Origin: Paraburkholderia sp. IMGN_8
Lineage (GTDB): Bacteria > Pseudomonadota > Gammaproteobacteria > Burkholderiales > Burkholderiaceae
Length of the DNA: 64,000 nucleotides
Assembly (NCBI RefSeq): GCF_038050405.1
Contig: NZ_CP150901.1
Location: 1,178,001-1,242,000 of the forward strand
Reading direction: 5' to 3'
Shown here one piece after another: positions 18,750 to 27,144 of this stretch. Position 1 is the stretch's first letter; each line of letters opens with the position of its first letter. The notes below the pieces were generated by a model. That model had not been told where the DNA came from, searched no databases, and was given only the letters and a program-made list of their open reading frames with translations. A program made the translations under genes and the position numbers.

Positions 18750-19811
18750 ATGAAGATCTGTATTTATGGCGCCGGCGCGATCGGCGCGTACCTCGGTGCA
18801 CAACTCGCACTGGCAGGCGCCGACGTCAGTTTCGTGGCGCGCGGCCCGCACCTCGCCGCCATGCAGGCAAACGGCGTACGTCTGCAGATCGACGGTACCG
18901 AGCGTATCGTCAAGGTGCGTTGCTCAGCGGACCCGCGTGAACTCGGCGTGCAGGACTATGTGATCGTTGCGCTGAAGGCGCATTCGGTGCCGGGCGTGGT
19001 GGGCGCGATGCAGCCCTTGCTGGGGCCGGACACGGCGATCGTTACCGCCGTAAACGGGATCCCGTACTGGTATTTCTACAAGCATGGCGGCGAATTCGCC
19101 GGCACCACGCTCGACAGCATCGACCCGGGCGGCAAGCAGTGGAACCAGCTCGGACCCGAGCGGGCGATCGGTTGCGTGGTGTATCCGGCGGCCGAAATCG
19201 TCGAGCCCGGCGTGATTCGCCATGTGTACGGCAAGAAATTCCCGATTGGCGAGCCGGGCGGCGAACAGACGCAGCGGATCCAGAAACTGCACGAAATCAT
19301 GGTGGCGGCGGGTCTGGACGCGCCGATCCGCGACACGATCCGCGACGAGATCTGGCTGAAGCTATGGGGCAATCTCTGCTTCAATCCGATTAGCGCGCTG
19401 ACCCACGCGACGCTGGACGTCATCACGAGCAATCCTGCAACGCGTGCGGTATCGCGAACAATGATGCTGGAAGCCAAAGCGATCGGCGACCGCTTAGGCG
19501 TGCATTTCCGCGTGGATGTCGAAAGGCGCATCGATGGCGCGGGTGCGGTCGGCGCCCACAAGACCTCGATGTTGCAGGATCTTGAAGCCAACCGCCCGAT
19601 GGAGATCGACCCACTACTTACCGTTGTCCAGGAAATGGGCCGGCTGGTCGGCGAGGCAACGCCGACGATCGATACGGTGCTGGCATTGATCAAGCTGCGC
19701 GAGTGCATTGCGCAGCAAGCGCCGGTTCAGGCAGCTTCTTCGCCGGTCAAGGCTGTTTCTTCATCTTCGGAAAGCGCGGGCCGGACGGTGGCGGCCTCCC
19801 GCGCGGCATAG
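18750..19811 (+). CDS. PanE/ApbA-like reductase, candidate oxalyl-CoA reductase
   Basis: A 353-aa NADP-dependent reductase of the ketopantoate reductase fold. The Rossmann motif is GAGAIGAYLGAQLALAG at the N-terminus, with the family elements ALKAHSVPG and IWLKLWGNLCFNPISALTHA in the helical C-domain. It is longer than typical PanE (about 300 aa) through an Ala/Ser-rich tail. It has a strong AGGAGG site. In Methylobacterium extorquens a panE-type gene (panE2) beside oxalate genes encodes oxalyl-CoA reductase, which makes glyoxylate. The location here, directly after oxalate and formate genes, suggests the same role. Ketopantoate reduction is the alternative. Confidence 0.75.
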   Translation: MKICIYGAGAIGAYLGAQLALAGADVSFVARGPHLAAMQANGVRLQIDGTERIVKVRCSADPRELGVQDYVIVALKAHSVPGVVGAMQPLLGPDTAIVTAVNGIPYWYFYKHGGEFAGTTLDSIDPGGKQWNQLGPERAIGCVVYPAAEIVEPGVIRHVYGKKFPIGEPGGEQTQRIQKLHEIMVAAGLDAPIRDTIRDEIWLKLWGNLCFNPISALTHATLDVITSNPATRAVSRTMMLEAKAIGDRLGVHFRVDVERRIDGAGAVGAHKTSMLQDLEANRPMEIDPLLTVVQEMGRLVGEATPTIDTVLALIKLRECIAQQAPVQAASSPVKAVSSSSESAGRTVAASRAA

Positions 19812-19975
19812 GCGCGGCGAGCGCGCCTCTCACGGATGGACCCGTGCGCCTGCGGAAGTGTGCACGGACCCGCCGTGAGTGCAGTCGTCGCTCAATATCG
19901 AATCGGAAACGGCGCAGTCCTCGCGAGGGATCTGGTGCAAACAGGTGGCGTGGTTGAGATATTTATTATAGATAT

Positions 19976-20766
19976 GGATACCTTATCGACTGAACAGGAC
20001 AAAATTCCAGACGGAGGGCGCAGCGATGTCCTCGAGCGCGAGAGCGGCGAGGTCGAACTGCCCCTTGCGAAAGCGATGCATCAACTCGATGCCTGAAATC
20101 GTGGTCGCGGCGCTCCTGAACCGTTTGAAGCCGAGCATCACGTTCGTTCTGGACTTGATGTGACGATGGTCCTGTTCGATCAGATTATTGAGATACTTCG
20201 AAGACCGCACCTTCGTGTCCTCGGGCAGCAGGCCATCAGTTTTCATCTCACGCAAGGCCCGGTGCGAGGCGGCATACCCATCGAGCGTGACCGTCTCCGG
20301 TGCCCGGCCCTGATGTTTGATTGCTTTGCTGAAAAAGGCTTTTGCCGCAGCCACATCGCGCTTTGCCCTGAGCATAAAGTCTACCGTCTGGACGACCCGA
20401 TCCACCGCCCGATATAGATAAACCCATTTGCCCCGGATCTTCAGGTACGTCTCGTCAACTCGCCACGACCGTCCCGCAGGTGTTGCGAAATGGTTCCAGC
20501 GCTTGACGAACTCGGGCGTATAGCGCCGCACCCAACGCAGGACCGCCGTGTCCCCCAAGGGGACTTCCTGCGGGGCGTGAGCAAGCGACAACCCTCGCTC
20601 AGCCATCATCTCGACGATATCGCGCAGGCAGAGTTTGTAGCGCAGATACCAGCGCACACAAAGAATAATCACGTCACGGTCAAAGCGACGGCCCGCGAAC
20701 AGCCCGTCCAGACTCTTCAGTTTGCTCATCACGGGCCCCCAAATCGGTCAGCCCGACACTCTATCC
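19976..20766 (-). mobile_element. IS6-family insertion sequence
   Basis: An element of about 790 bp surrounds one DDE transposase. Proposed ends are a GGATA near 19976-19980 followed by TATCGACTGAAC (19984-19995), and the reverse complement of 20746-20766, GGATA then TGTCGGGCTGACC. These are only imperfect inverted repeats. The flanking 8-mers do not match, so no target duplication is visible and the exact ends are uncertain. Size fits the family. Confidence 0.6.
19983..20732 (-). CDS. IS6-family transposase
   Basis: A 249-aa transposase beginning [17 protein letters not shown], with an HTH-like N-terminus ([16 protein letters not shown]) and a DDE catalytic core. The acidic residues are in [24 protein letters not shown] and [10 protein letters not shown], the standard IS6/IS26 spacing. 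The frame is intact from ATG to TAA, so it may be active. IS6 elements move by replicative cointegrate formation and often leave deletions next to them, which fits the damaged genes on its right side. Confidence 0.92.
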   Translation of the reverse strand: MMSKLKSLDGLFAGRRFDRDVIILCVRWYLRYKLCLRDIVEMMAERGLSLAHAPQEVPLGDTAVLRWVRRYTPEFVKRWNHFATPAGRSWRVDETYLKIRGKWVYLYRAVDRVVQTVDFMLRAKRDVAAAKAFFSKAIKHQGRAPETVTLDGYAASHRALREMKTDGLLPEDTKVRSSKYLNNLIEQDHRHIKSRTNVMLGFKRFRSAATTISGIELMHRFRKGQFDLAALALEDIAAPSVWNFVLFSR

Positions 20767-20981
20767 GATTCGTTGATAGCTATTTGCACCACAGCCTTGA
20801 GTATCTGGTCGCGAACGATCGACGAGCTCGCCGGGCTTTGATCGCTCGCGTTGACGTGCCGTAGATGGATGACCGCGAGGCGATCCGGCGTGTCAGTGAG
20901 AATGACGCGATAGGTCTGCGTGCATGGTCGCCCTGACTCGTCAGGAAAGATCAAGTCCGCGAAAGGAGTTTGATAAGGCAT
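20748..20981 (-). CDS. Hypothetical protein, possibly truncated by the IS element
   Basis: A 77-aa frame starts at an ATG with GGAG seven bases upstream (CGGAGATTCGC), so the 5' end looks genuine. The protein begins MPYQTPFADLIFPDESGRP and reads like a compact soluble protein with alternating strands and helices. The last codons (DRVSG and stop) fall within the proposed right end of the IS6 element, so the native C-terminus was probably replaced. I do not recognise the family. Confidence 0.5.
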   Translation of the reverse strand: MPYQTPFADLIFPDESGRPCTQTYRVILTDTPDRLAVIHLRHVNASDQSPASSSIVRDQILKAVVQIAINESDRVSG

Positions 20982-21032
20982 GCGAATCTCCGCAATGGGT
21001 ATGTCCGGTTCGGATGGACCGACATAACCAGC

Positions 21033-21564
21033 CTACGGAGTGCAGCGGGAAGTCAAAGGCAACACCAGACCAGCGCGCATAAACCAGGAATCGAACAGCA
21101 CCCGCACCGGCTTGTCGGCCACCCCTGCCAGTGCGCGCAGCAGCGCCAGCGCAATCACGAGCTTGTCGCGGTTGCCGGTCGTCGGCACCAGGCGGGAGAG
21201 AATCGGCAGCACCAGGTTGGCTCCGCCATGGCCGAGCACGCTCAACCCGACGGTGACCCAGCACTGCGCAAGCAGGAACGGTGGCCGGTTGGTCTTGCGA
21301 CTGTGGTCGTGGCGATATCAGCAACTGGGCGCCGACGCCGAGGAACGCGGGACCAGCGTACCGTCGAGGACCAAGGTCAGCACGTCGAAGGGTAGCACCG
21401 ACAGCACCAGACGAAACAGCGCGCGGGCCGGGTGCACGGTGCGCACGCTGCCTCGCTCGATCAGCTTGTAGTAGGTGGTCCAGCGGGACGGCGACAAGCA
21501 GGAAGCTGATCCATTCGGACAGGCACAGTCGGGCGAGGTTGGACAGGGACATGAGCAATTGCAT
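21033..21564 (-). pseudogene. Frameshifted, truncated IS4-like DDE transposase
   Basis: Three minus-strand frames continue one protein. MQLLMSLSNLARLCLSEWIS starts at 21564. LIERGSVRTVHPARALFRL then VLTLVLDGTLVPR lies in a second frame at about 21310-21490. HDHSRKTNRPPFLLAQCWVT then VRVLFDSWFMRAGLVLPL lies in a third frame from about 21300 to 21033. The D in VLDGT and the D in FDSWFMR are transposase-like DDE positions. At least two frameshifts and loss of the C-terminal third mean it is dead. Confidence 0.75.
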
Positions 21565-21729
21565 GGGGATCGAAAACGATCCTCACGACTCCTGCCTCAT
21601 GTCAAGGTTTACGATTGCATAATACATTTTCCGCCCCGCCGACCTGGCCGGGGACGCAGATGTCTAAAGTTCAGACGGGTTCAAATGCTTCGGTGAATCC
21701 TCAAGAACGGGGGTGCGTAAGCCAATCCC

Positions 21730-21875
21730 TACAGGATTCCACGAAAGAGTTGATTGCCGCAATTGACTGGTGCGTCAATACTGGCAGGCCGAAGGCATGC
21801 GCGTCATCAGTTTTCGTCATGAGCAGAACGCAGGCAACCCAGCCGCGATTGCCGGCTTTATCACTAAAAGGCTGT
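21730..21875 (+). pseudogene. Relic of a second oxalyl-CoA decarboxylase gene
   Basis: From 21782 the plus strand reads WQAEGMRVISFRHEQNAGNP then AAIAGFITKR, almost the same as residues about 47-78 of the Oxc encoded at 1214 ([20 protein letters not shown]). It retains the catalytic glutamate motif. Upstream DNA back to about 21730 still aligns with the oxc stretch for [12 protein letters not shown], but with small insertions and an in-frame stop. Similarity breaks abruptly at about 21870 where GGCTGTCTAAGAAG begins, possibly an IS end. Only about 45 codons of the 570 survive. It differs at many third positions from the intact oxc, so it came from a diverged copy. Confidence 0.75.
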
Positions 21876-22164
21876 CTAAGAAGTAAGCTTGATGGAGAGC
21901 CACCTCCGCATCGCAGCACGCACTCCCCATCTAGAATTCCGTCAGACTGCAGCATGATGGACTCCTTATGAAGTCGATTCAGCGTTGACGGCGTAGCGGG
22001 GGCAGGGTGGAGCGGCGAGGAAACGGTGACCAGGTCACGGGTCTCGTCTCCCGATTCACTGTGACGGCCAGCATGCGTTGCGGTTTGAACATGTCGGCTT
22101 TCCACTGGGTCTCGATCCCGGGATGTTGTGACAAGGCGGCCTGGTGGTTGACACCCGCAAATTT
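21876..22164. other. Non-coding rubble between gene relics
   Basis: No intact gene is visible. Its left edge begins with GGCTGTCTAAGAAGTAAGC, which looks like an insertion-sequence terminus because homology on its left stops exactly there. I found no matching inverted copy nearby. Confidence 0.35.
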
Positions 22165-22313
22165 TCAATCTTCCGCGTAACGTCCAAGGCCCACGCTGCC
22201 AAGCAGCGATACCGCGGAGAGTCCGTTGAAGAAGACCGCCAGCGGCAGCCACTCGCCCTTGTAGTTCTGTGCCAGCATGGCGCCGATCAGCGGGGTCGTA
22301 CCGCCCTTACCAG
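22165..22313 (-). pseudogene. C-terminal scrap of an MHS-type MFS transporter
   Basis: The minus strand reads GKGGTTPLIGAMLAQNYKGE, then WLPLAVFFNGLSAVSLLGSV and GRYAED before a TGA at 22165-22167. The GGTTPLI motif followed by a hydrophobic helix is the last part of metabolite:proton symporters such as dicarboxylate or shikimate transporters. About 49 codons remain and nothing upstream belongs to the protein. Confidence 0.7.
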
Positions 22314-22338
22314 GACTAATTTGGTCATGGCATCGTTT

Positions 22339-22369
22339 GCGATACGTCCGTCGCGCCGGTACGTATCGC
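22339..22369 (-). terminator. Hairpin downstream of the class II aldolase gene
   Basis: GCGATACGT (22339-22347) and ACGTATCGC (22361-22369) are exact inverted repeats with a 13-nt loop, 25 bp beyond the aldolase stop on the minus strand. There is no T-run, so terminator function is only likely. Confidence 0.4.
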
Positions 22370-22393
22370 GAAGTATGAAGCGTGAAGAGGGGA

Positions 22394-23209
22394 CTAGCTG
22401 CGGTAATCGGATTGCGGGTCGTCTATGAGCCGTAGCGCTGCGCGCCACGCCAAGTTCGCGATTTCCGCCGAGTCTTCACGATTGAACTGGGCAGCGGTCA
22501 ACTCGCAGACTTCGCGCGGCGGAATGCGCAGCGCGGTACCGCCGGCCAGCGCCTGGATCTGCGCCTGGCAGGCCCGTTCGAGAAAATAGATTTCGTGAAA
22601 TGCTTCGGCAGCCGTGGCGCCCGCTGCGAGCAGCCCGTGATTGCGCAGGATCATCGCCTTGCAGGAACCAAGATCCCGAACCAGACGTTCGCGCTCGCCG
22701 AGTTCGAGGGCGATGCCTTCGTAGTCGTGGTAGGCGAGCTTGCCGTAGAACTTCAACGCATGCTGACTGATCGGCAGCAGCCCATGCTCCTGCGCCGACA
22801 CGGCGGTTCCGGCCGCCGTGTGCGTGTGGATCACAAAATGCAGATCGTCACGCGCCGCGTGAATGGCCGAATGAATCGTGAAACCCGCGGCATTCACCCG
22901 GAATAGTTCCGGCTCGCTGTGCGCGCGCTCGTCGATGACGTTGCCGTCATGATCGATCTTCACCAGGTCCGACGCGCGCATCTCGTGAAAAAGTACGCCG
23001 TAGCGATTGATCAGGAAGGTCGGCGGCTCTCCCGGCAGGTCTGGCAGGCGCGCCGTGATGTGCGTGTCGATCATGTCCGTCATGCGGAAGTGAGCGACCA
23101 GACGATAGAGCGCGGCGAGCTCCTGTCGTACGTGCCTTTCTGCATCGAATTGGGCGTCGAGCGGCCCGGCTTTTTCGATCATGGGATCGGGCGTGTGCAT
23201 CGTTTGCAT
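22394..23209 (-). CDS. Class II aldolase/adducin family protein
   Basis: A 271-aa metal-dependent aldolase-fold enzyme (AraD/FucA family). The zinc site shows as HTHTAAG near residue 128 and a later histidine in ILRNHGLLAAGATAAEA. The general pattern DTHITARLPDLPG, FLINRYGVLFHEM and SEPELFRVNAAGFTIHSAIH fits the longer adducin-like bacterial branch (about 270 aa), whose substrates are mostly unknown. CGGAG precedes the ATG by about 9 bp. It points away from the gallate operon across a 499-bp spacer. It could retro-aldol cleave a hydroxy acid from aromatic degradation, but that is conjecture. Confidence 0.85.
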   Translation of the reverse strand: MQTMHTPDPMIEKAGPLDAQFDAERHVRQELAALYRLVAHFRMTDMIDTHITARLPDLPGEPPTFLINRYGVLFHEMRASDLVKIDHDGNVIDERAHSEPELFRVNAAGFTIHSAIHAARDDLHFVIHTHTAAGTAVSAQEHGLLPISQHALKFYGKLAYHDYEGIALELGERERLVRDLGSCKAMILRNHGLLAAGATAAEAFHEIYFLERACQAQIQALAGGTALRIPPREVCELTAAQFNREDSAEIANLAWRAALRLIDDPQSDYRS

Positions 23210-23435
23210 TTCAAAAGACTCCGGGTTCGCATAGGCTGTCGTGTGTGTAGTGTTCGCCTGCGCGGAAGGCTCGTCAACTTTATTGTTCTAATGCCGATCA
23301 TTGGACGCATGAATACTGTGCGGCATGAAGCATTGCAGGACATCGCGAACCGGCTCTTTCGCGTCGAGACGCGCCGGAATCGCTGCTACTGCGCGACTGG
23401 ATTCGCGAGGTGTGGCAAGACGTGCATTCGTCGAT
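23210..23435. other. Spacer with a possible frameshifted coding remnant
   Basis: The stretch after the ATG at 23310 reads [20 protein letters not shown] and, after a one-base shift, [20 protein letters not shown]. Together these look like an eroded coding segment of unknown family. Promoters for the aldolase (leftward) and galB (rightward) presumably lie in the wider 23210-23708 spacer. Confidence 0.3.
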
Positions 23436-23573
23436 GTCGGCCCGGGTGTCGGCACGCTGACGAATGGCGACCACGTGATTCCGCTCTACACGCCGGAATG
23501 CCACCAGGGCAAGTTCTGCCTGTCGCGCAAGACCGATCTCTGCCAGTCGATCCGCTCGGTCGTGCTGTACTAA
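23436..23573 (+). pseudogene. Scrap of class III (formaldehyde) alcohol dehydrogenase
   Basis: [20 protein letters not shown], then [20 protein letters not shown], is the structural-zinc lobe of glutathione-dependent formaldehyde dehydrogenase. Only about 45 codons remain before a TAA at 23571. One of the four zinc cysteines is replaced by Gly (ECHQG instead of ECxxC). The rest of the gene is gone, so it is non-functional. Confidence 0.75.
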
Positions 23574-23708
23574 GTGAAATGATCGGTCAGCTATTTCTGA
23601 TTGCCGATAAACAGATTAGATGGAGTTGGGCGCTCCTTTAGGTGCTTCCAAGGTTCCTTCGAATCCTACAATGGTGCCTGTCACATAGCGAACAGTGGTG
23701 GGTTAGAA

Positions 23709-24437
23709 ATGGCAGACAAGGCGATGTTGGTGGTCAGTGCGCACAGCGCCGACTTCGTGTGGCGTGCAGGCGGCGCGATCGCACTACACAAGCAAAATGG
23801 ATACCGCGCGAAAGTCGTGTGTCTTTCGTTCGGCGAGCGTGGCGAGTCGGCCAAGCTTTGGCGCAAGGGCGACATGACGATCGAGAAGGTCAAAGCAGCG
23901 CGAAGGGAGGAGGCCGAGCGCGCCGCGGAAATTCTCGGCGCCGAGGTCGAATTCTTCGATCTCGGGGATTACCCGTTGCGCGTATCGGACGATGCATTGA
24001 TGCGGCTTGTCGATGTTTACCGCGACCTGCAGCCGGCTTTCGTGTTGAGCCATTCGCAGAAAGACCCGTACAACTTCGATCATCCGCTCGCCATGCATGT
24101 TGCCCAGGAAGCGCGCATCATCGCGCAGGCTGAAGGCCATCACCCCGGGCAGAAAGTTGTCGGTGCACCGCCCGTGTATGCGTTCGAGCCGCATCAGACC
24201 GAACAGTGCGAATGGATGCCGAACACCTTCCTCGATATCACCGAGGTGTGGGAGACCAAGCGCCGCGCCATCGAGTGCATGGCAGGTCAGGAGCATCTTT
24301 GGGAATACTACACGCGCGTCGCATTGCAGCGCGGCGTGCAGGCAAAGCGCAACATCGGCATCACCGCGGTGCGCGACATCAAATACGCAGAGGGCTATCA
24401 GCGCGTAACGCCGGCTGTCACGGGAGATCTGGCATGA
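23709..24437 (+). CDS. galB: 4-oxalomesaconate hydratase
   Basis: A 242-aa member of the PIG-L/LmbE zinc family. In gallate degradation GalB hydrates 4-oxalomesaconate to 4-carboxy-4-hydroxy-2-oxoadipate. The start [20 protein letters not shown] carries the H12-x-x-D15 zinc pair in the HSAD spelling special to GalB; deacetylases have HPDD. Also seen are [36 protein letters not shown] and [19 protein letters not shown], which resemble Pseudomonas putida GalB from memory. It overlaps galC by 4 bp. Confidence 0.94.
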   Translation: MADKAMLVVSAHSADFVWRAGGAIALHKQNGYRAKVVCLSFGERGESAKLWRKGDMTIEKVKAARREEAERAAEILGAEVEFFDLGDYPLRVSDDALMRLVDVYRDLQPAFVLSHSQKDPYNFDHPLAMHVAQEARIIAQAEGHHPGQKVVGAPPVYAFEPHQTEQCEWMPNTFLDITEVWETKRRAIECMAGQEHLWEYYTRVALQRGVQAKRNIGITAVRDIKYAEGYQRVTPAVTGDLA

Positions 24438-25129
24438 AACGGGGCGTCGTGGTGACCCATATCCGGCGTGCCGACGCGCGCGATGTGGCTGTGCTGCAGC
24501 ATGCGGGCGCTGCGACCGTGCACGAGGCACAGAGCCGCTTGGGCCTGCTCGCCTCTTACATGAGACCCATCTACTCGGGCCCGGCAATCGCGGGTTCGGC
24601 GGTCACGGTGCTCGTGCCGCCGTCGGACAACTGGATGCTGCATGTCGCAGTCGAACAATGCCGCGAGGGCGACGTTCTTGTCGTGGCGCCGACCTCGCCG
24701 TGCGAGGATGGCTATTTCGGCGATCTGCTCGCTACCTCGCTTGCTGCACGCGGTGTGCGCGGATTGATCATCGACGCGGGATGTCGCGACGTCGCCTCGC
24801 TCAAGGAAATGAAATTCCCTGTCTGGTCGAAGGCAGTCTCCGCGCAAGGTACGGTCAAGGAAACACTCGGCTCGGTCAATATTCCGGTGGTGTGCGCGCA
24901 GCAGATCGTGAATCCCGGCGACGTCATCGTCGCGGATGACGACGGTGTCGTCGTCGTTCCGATCGACACGGTGGCACGCGTGGCGCAGGCGTCGCAGGCG
25001 CGCATGGCGAAGGAGGAGAAGACGCGTTCGGTGCTCGCCGGCGGCACGCTCGGCCTGGATTACTACGCCATGCGCGAGAAGCTCGCGGAAAAAGGCGTGC
25101 GCTACGTCGCCTCGGCCGAGGACCTTTGA
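24434..25129 (+). CDS. galC: 4-carboxy-4-hydroxy-2-oxoadipate aldolase
   Basis: A 231-aa RraA-fold class II aldolase that splits 4-carboxy-4-hydroxy-2-oxoadipate into pyruvate and oxaloacetate. The metal and substrate loop shows as [12 protein letters not shown] followed by [16 protein letters not shown], with the RD pair that binds the pyruvate moiety. [15 protein letters not shown] at the N-terminus is typical of the LigK/GalC branch. The ATG overlaps the galB stop (ATGA), so the two are translationally coupled. Confidence 0.94.
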   Translation: MKRGVVVTHIRRADARDVAVLQHAGAATVHEAQSRLGLLASYMRPIYSGPAIAGSAVTVLVPPSDNWMLHVAVEQCREGDVLVVAPTSPCEDGYFGDLLATSLAARGVRGLIIDAGCRDVASLKEMKFPVWSKAVSAQGTVKETLGSVNIPVVCAQQIVNPGDVIVADDDGVVVVPIDTVARVAQASQARMAKEEKTRSVLAGGTLGLDYYAMREKLAEKGVRYVASAEDL

Positions 25130-25143
25130 CGGAGGGCACGGCG

Positions 25144-26250
25144 ATGTCCAGTCACTCACAAACGCGCATCCCCTGCATGATGATGCGTGGCGGCACGTCG
25201 AAAGGCGCTTACTTCATGGCGTCGGATTTGCCGGCCGATGCAGCCGAGCGGGACCGTGTCCTGCTCACCGTGATGGGCTCGCCCGACCCGCGTCAGATCG
25301 ACGGCATCGGCGGCGCCGATCCGTTGACGAGCAAGGTTGCGATCATCTCGCGCTCCACACGCCAGGATGCCGACGTCGACTATCTGTTCGCGCAGGTCTT
25401 GGTGAACGAAGCGCGGGTCGATTTCGGGCAGAACTGCGGCAATATTCTCGCGGGCGTCGGCCCGTTTGCGATCGAGCGCGGCCTGGTTGAAGCGCGGGAC
25501 GGCAGCACGCGGGTCGCCATTCACATGCTCAACACCGCTCAGATCGCGGTTGCCACGGTCCGCACGCCAGGCCGCCAGGTCGCCTATGAGGGCGATGCGC
25601 GCATCGACGGCGTGCCTGGCATGGCGTCGCCGATCCCTCTCGAGTTCAGGGACACGGCCGGTTCCACATGCGGCGCGCTGCTGCCAACCGGCCGTCTTCG
25701 AGATACCGTCGACGGAGTCGACGTGACGTGCATCGATAACGGCATGCCGCTCGTGCTGATTCGGGCACGCGATCTGGAGCGCACCGGCTATGAGACGCGC
25801 GAGCAGCTGGAAGCGGATGAGGCACTGAAGGCGCGCATCGAAAAGATCCGGCTCGCGGCGGGACCGATGATGAATCTCGGCGATGTGAGTGCGCGCACGG
25901 TCCCGAAGATGTGTCTCGTCGCTGAACCTCGCCATGGCGGAACGATCTGTACGCGCAGCTTCATCCCGCATCGCTGCCATGCATCGATCGGTGTACTCGG
26001 CGCGGTGAGCGTCGCCACTGCAGCGGTGCTCCCGGGCACGGTCTGCGACGGCATTGCCGATCTGGACAGCGACGGTACGCGAAAACGCGTATCGGTCGAG
26101 CATCCAACAGGCGAGTTCACGGTGGAACTTGCCCTCGGCGGAGAACCGGACCGGCCCGAGGTGCTGAGCGCCGCGCTGTTACGCACGGCAAGGTGGCTCT
26201 TCGACGGGGCGGTAGGCATTCCTTCTTCCGTATGGCAGGGGCGGGCATGA
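25144..26250 (+). CDS. galD: 4-oxalomesaconate tautomerase
   Basis: A 368-aa PrpF-fold isomerase that converts the keto/enol forms of 4-oxalomesaconate so that GalB can act. The ATG at 25144 has GGAGG at 25132-25136; a longer in-frame TTG start at 25126 would overlap the galC stop and lacks such a site. Key parts are PCMMMRGGTSKGAYFMASDL, NCGNILAGVGPFAIERGLV and KMCLVAEPRHGG. The two-lobed diaminopimelate-epimerase-like fold is expected. It overlaps the next gene by ATGA. Confidence 0.92.
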   Translation: MSSHSQTRIPCMMMRGGTSKGAYFMASDLPADAAERDRVLLTVMGSPDPRQIDGIGGADPLTSKVAIISRSTRQDADVDYLFAQVLVNEARVDFGQNCGNILAGVGPFAIERGLVEARDGSTRVAIHMLNTAQIAVATVRTPGRQVAYEGDARIDGVPGMASPIPLEFRDTAGSTCGALLPTGRLRDTVDGVDVTCIDNGMPLVLIRARDLERTGYETREQLEADEALKARIEKIRLAAGPMMNLGDVSARTVPKMCLVAEPRHGGTICTRSFIPHRCHASIGVLGAVSVATAAVLPGTVCDGIADLDSDGTRKRVSVEHPTGEFTVELALGGEPDRPEVLSAALLRTARWLFDGAVGIPSSVWQGRA

Positions 26251-27131
26251 ACGGCCTTACCCGGTTCGCATTCGTTGGATTCGGCGAGGCTGGCGGCATT
26301 CTCGGCGCCGCGCTTGCCGCGAAAGGTATGCAGGTATCGATGTATGACCTGCGACGGGACCTGCTTCGCGAGAAAGCCGTCACCGCAGGCGTTCGTGTAG
26401 CCGACACCCTGGATAGCGCGATCGACGGCGCGAACATTGTTGTGTCGGCTGTGACCGCGCAAGCCGATATCGAGGTGGCCGAAGCGGTCGCACGATGCAT
26501 TGCGCCGAGGCAGACCTACCTCGACATCAATTCGGTCTCACCGCGCACCAAGCAGCACGCGCAGGCTTGCGTCGAGGGGGCTGGCGCGCATTATGTCGAG
26601 GCTGCTGTCATGGCGCCTGTGCCGCCTTATGGGCTTGCCGTGCCCATGCTTCTGGGCGGGACGGACGCCGCGCGCGTCGCCGCGCTACTGAATGCGTCCG
26701 GCTTCAATGCGCGCGCCGTCTCGGAGAAGGTCGGCGTAGCCTCCGCGGCGAAGATGTGCCGCAGCGTCATGATCAAGGGTATTGAAGCGTTGACCGTGGA
26801 ATGTCTACGCGCCGCGCGGCGCTACGATGCCGAGTCGATCGTGCTGGCGTCGCTTGGTGAAACGTTCGACAAAATGCGCGATGCCGCGGATCTGCCTGGC
26901 TACCTGGTCAGCCGGGTAGCGGAACACGGCCGCCGGCGCGCGGCTGAAATGTGGGAAGTGTCGCAGACCTTGCAGGAGGTCGGCATCACGCCGTTCATGA
27001 GCGAAGCGTGTGCGCGTCTGCAGGACAGTATTGTTAATACGATGTCGCAACGGGACATCGACTATCCATCGCTGCCCGTACCGTTCGACTGGCGTGCATT
27101 CTTCGACGACCTGTCAGGCGAGGCATTGTGA
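26247..27131 (+). CDS. 6-phosphogluconate-dehydrogenase-like enzyme (DUF1932)
   Basis: A 294-aa NAD(P)-binding beta-hydroxyacid-dehydrogenase-like protein. The Rossmann motif is FVGFGEAGGILGAALAAKG near the N-terminus, and DINSVSPRTKQHA is the substrate loop. The C-terminal half (KMCRSVMIKGIEALTVECL) carries the lysine position of this superfamily and matches the DUF1932 domain. It is the last gene of the galBCD run, coupled by ATGA. No enzyme of this type is required in the standard gallate pathway, so its substrate is open: it may oxidise or reduce a hydroxy/oxo diacid formed as a side product. Confidence 0.85.
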   Translation: MNGLTRFAFVGFGEAGGILGAALAAKGMQVSMYDLRRDLLREKAVTAGVRVADTLDSAIDGANIVVSAVTAQADIEVAEAVARCIAPRQTYLDINSVSPRTKQHAQACVEGAGAHYVEAAVMAPVPPYGLAVPMLLGGTDAARVAALLNASGFNARAVSEKVGVASAAKMCRSVMIKGIEALTVECLRAARRYDAESIVLASLGETFDKMRDAADLPGYLVSRVAEHGRRRAAEMWEVSQTLQEVGITPFMSEACARLQDSIVNTMSQRDIDYPSLPVPFDWRAFFDDLSGEAL

Positions 27132-27144
27132 GGTGGTGCGGCGA

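Noticed and set aside
16678..18810. 710-codon open frame antisense to fdsA and fdsD
   Set aside because: Shadow of fdsA; no protein-like motifs.
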